Of a DNA stretch of 64,000 bases, positions 62,985 through 64,000 are shown piece after piece. This DNA comes from Glossina fuscipes (Eukaryota > Arthropoda > Insecta > Diptera > Glossinidae): the NCBI RefSeq assembly GCF_014805625.2, contig NW_023998415.1, positions 1,384,974 through 1,448,973 of the forward strand, given 5' to 3'. Each line of letters opens with the position of its first letter. Position 1 is the stretch's first letter. Under the pieces are notes generated by a model, which worked only from the letters and a program-made list of their open reading frames with translations, was not told where the DNA came from and searched no databases. The position numbers and the translations under genes were made by a program.

Positions 62985-63067
62985 TATTTATACAAAAAAA
63001 AAAGCTTTGGTGCAGATACGTCTGAGCTATCACATACATATGTTCTTGATCATGAAAATCGTGATTT
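62985..63067 (-). promoter_or_regulatory. Gene 4 promoter: shared upstream motif and TATA box
   Basis: On the minus strand TATAAATA occupies 62992-62985, 92 bp before the ATG at 62900. AAATCACGATTTTCATGATC occupies 63067-63048, 55 bp upstream of the TATA box. It is the same 20-mer as in gene 3, in a locus whose flanking sequence is otherwise not alignable by eye. Confidence 0.75.
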
Positions 63068-64000
63068 AAAAAAGTTGTGCCGTGCTTTTATTTGTTTGCT
63101 AATTTTAATAGGCTGTAAAATGTTATTTTTTTTCTTCTAATCTCATCGACAAAGGTGTAATACTGAGTTCAAGGTTAAAAGTTCTTACTTTGTAGTCTTT
63201 CAAACTATAACCGTAGACAGAAAAGCCATTTGACTTAAATCAACATAATTTCAGAAATTCCTTTTCCAAAGAATATCTGGTTGAGAAAAGTTGAGGATTA
63301 AGAGAGAAACCAAAAAAAAGAGGACAAATGGAATTGTGCGAATTTTTTATCGCTTTTACCAGCACATACGGATACTTAATCAATACAATTTAATCATATA
63401 CGTTTTTCGCATCCTCGAAGCCCTTTTCTTAGCTTAAACCCTTGTTTAGTTTGAAATCGTTCACAGATATTTCCGCAGTAGCCTTCTGATATTTAATACC
63501 TTGAAAGTGTATAAATATTTTTTTAAGTGAACAAGTTCAAATAAGCTCTATTGACATTTCCAAAAATATTTGCCAAGAAAGATGAATTATACAAAGTTTA
63601 CCTACAGTTTGAGACTGAAAGCGAAATATATATTCACGACGCAATTCGCCTATTTACTTTCGAAAGAGCGGGAGTATTTCGCAAATGATGAGTTTCGCGT
63701 AGAGGGAAGTGAAATTTCCGCTTACATATTCTTTTCTGTCAGTAACTAGTTAATCTGACCTATGCTCGTGCAACGACCACAAAGATTGGATATAACCCCA
63801 TTATTGGGCAATCAATAGGTCTGGGAGATTGTACATTAGAAGTTTCCAAGATTTCCGCTACGGAAGTCAATGGCATCTTCTTTTTTTCTTCGTTGGGAAG
63901 AAAATTATATTCGGCTGTGGCCGAATCTTGTGTACTTAGCAGTTTCATGATCAATAATACTCATAAAAATGGAGAAAAAGTGAAATATCAATACTTTATA
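63068..64000. other. Sequence upstream of gene 4 to window end
   Basis: There is no exon. The motif TCGGCTGTGGCCGAATCTTG at about 63910 resembles the end motif of family B (TCGGTCACGACTGAAT), so a repeat copy may begin at the window edge. Further cluster members could lie beyond. Confidence 0.4.

Overview
This is AT-rich eukaryotic DNA with short GT-AG introns, TATA-box promoters, AATAAA polyadenylation signals, many microsatellites, and decayed mariner and LINE copies. All of this fits a higher fly (Diptera). The only convincing protein-coding genes are four paralogues between about 46.1 and 62.9 kb. Each has a 45-nt first exon coding 15 residues of a signal peptide (MKF-L/A start), a 57-76 nt phase-0 intron and one long second exon. 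The products are aromatic-rich, helical, Cys-poor secreted proteins of 173-191 aa. From memory of the literature, not from a search, this architecture matches the tsetse (Glossina) milk gland protein family mgp2-mgp10. That family is a roughly 40-kb block of very divergent two-exon genes made in the milk gland of pregnant females. I therefore infer a Glossina contig carrying part of that block. I do not assign individual mgp numbers.

Layout. About 1-45.9 kb is a gene desert. It holds microsatellites, an internally deleted mariner with intact terminal inverted repeats (3717-4092), a mariner relic (11.8 kb), a tRNA-derived SINE-like unit (14.48 kb), two dispersed repeat families (called A and B here) in several copies, and a fold-back element with about 233-bp inverted arms around an ACTATA-rich core (28.48-29.54 kb). 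A 10-base N gap lies at 35558-35567. Genes 1, 2 and 3 of the family are on the + strand at 46.1, 50.5 and 55.4 kb. Gene 4 is on the - strand at 62.9-62.3 kb, convergent with gene 3. The spaces between the genes contain a LINE fragment (48.6-49.4 kb, -), two mariner relics end to end (53.2-54.8 kb, +), a LINE relic (about 56.95-60.1 kb, +) and a second LINE 3' end (60.2-61.05 kb, -) meeting it tail to tail.

How the genes work together. All four promoters carry TATAAATA 68-92 bp before the ATG. Upstream of it each has a shared element with core GAAAATCGTG (GCAAATCGTG in gene 1), 55-78 bp from the TATA box. Genes 3 and 4 share 20 identical bases there. This suggests one common control, probably a tissue- and stage-specific programme, acting on a redundant set of secreted proteins whose sequences have diverged strongly while gene structure and promoter layout stayed fixed.
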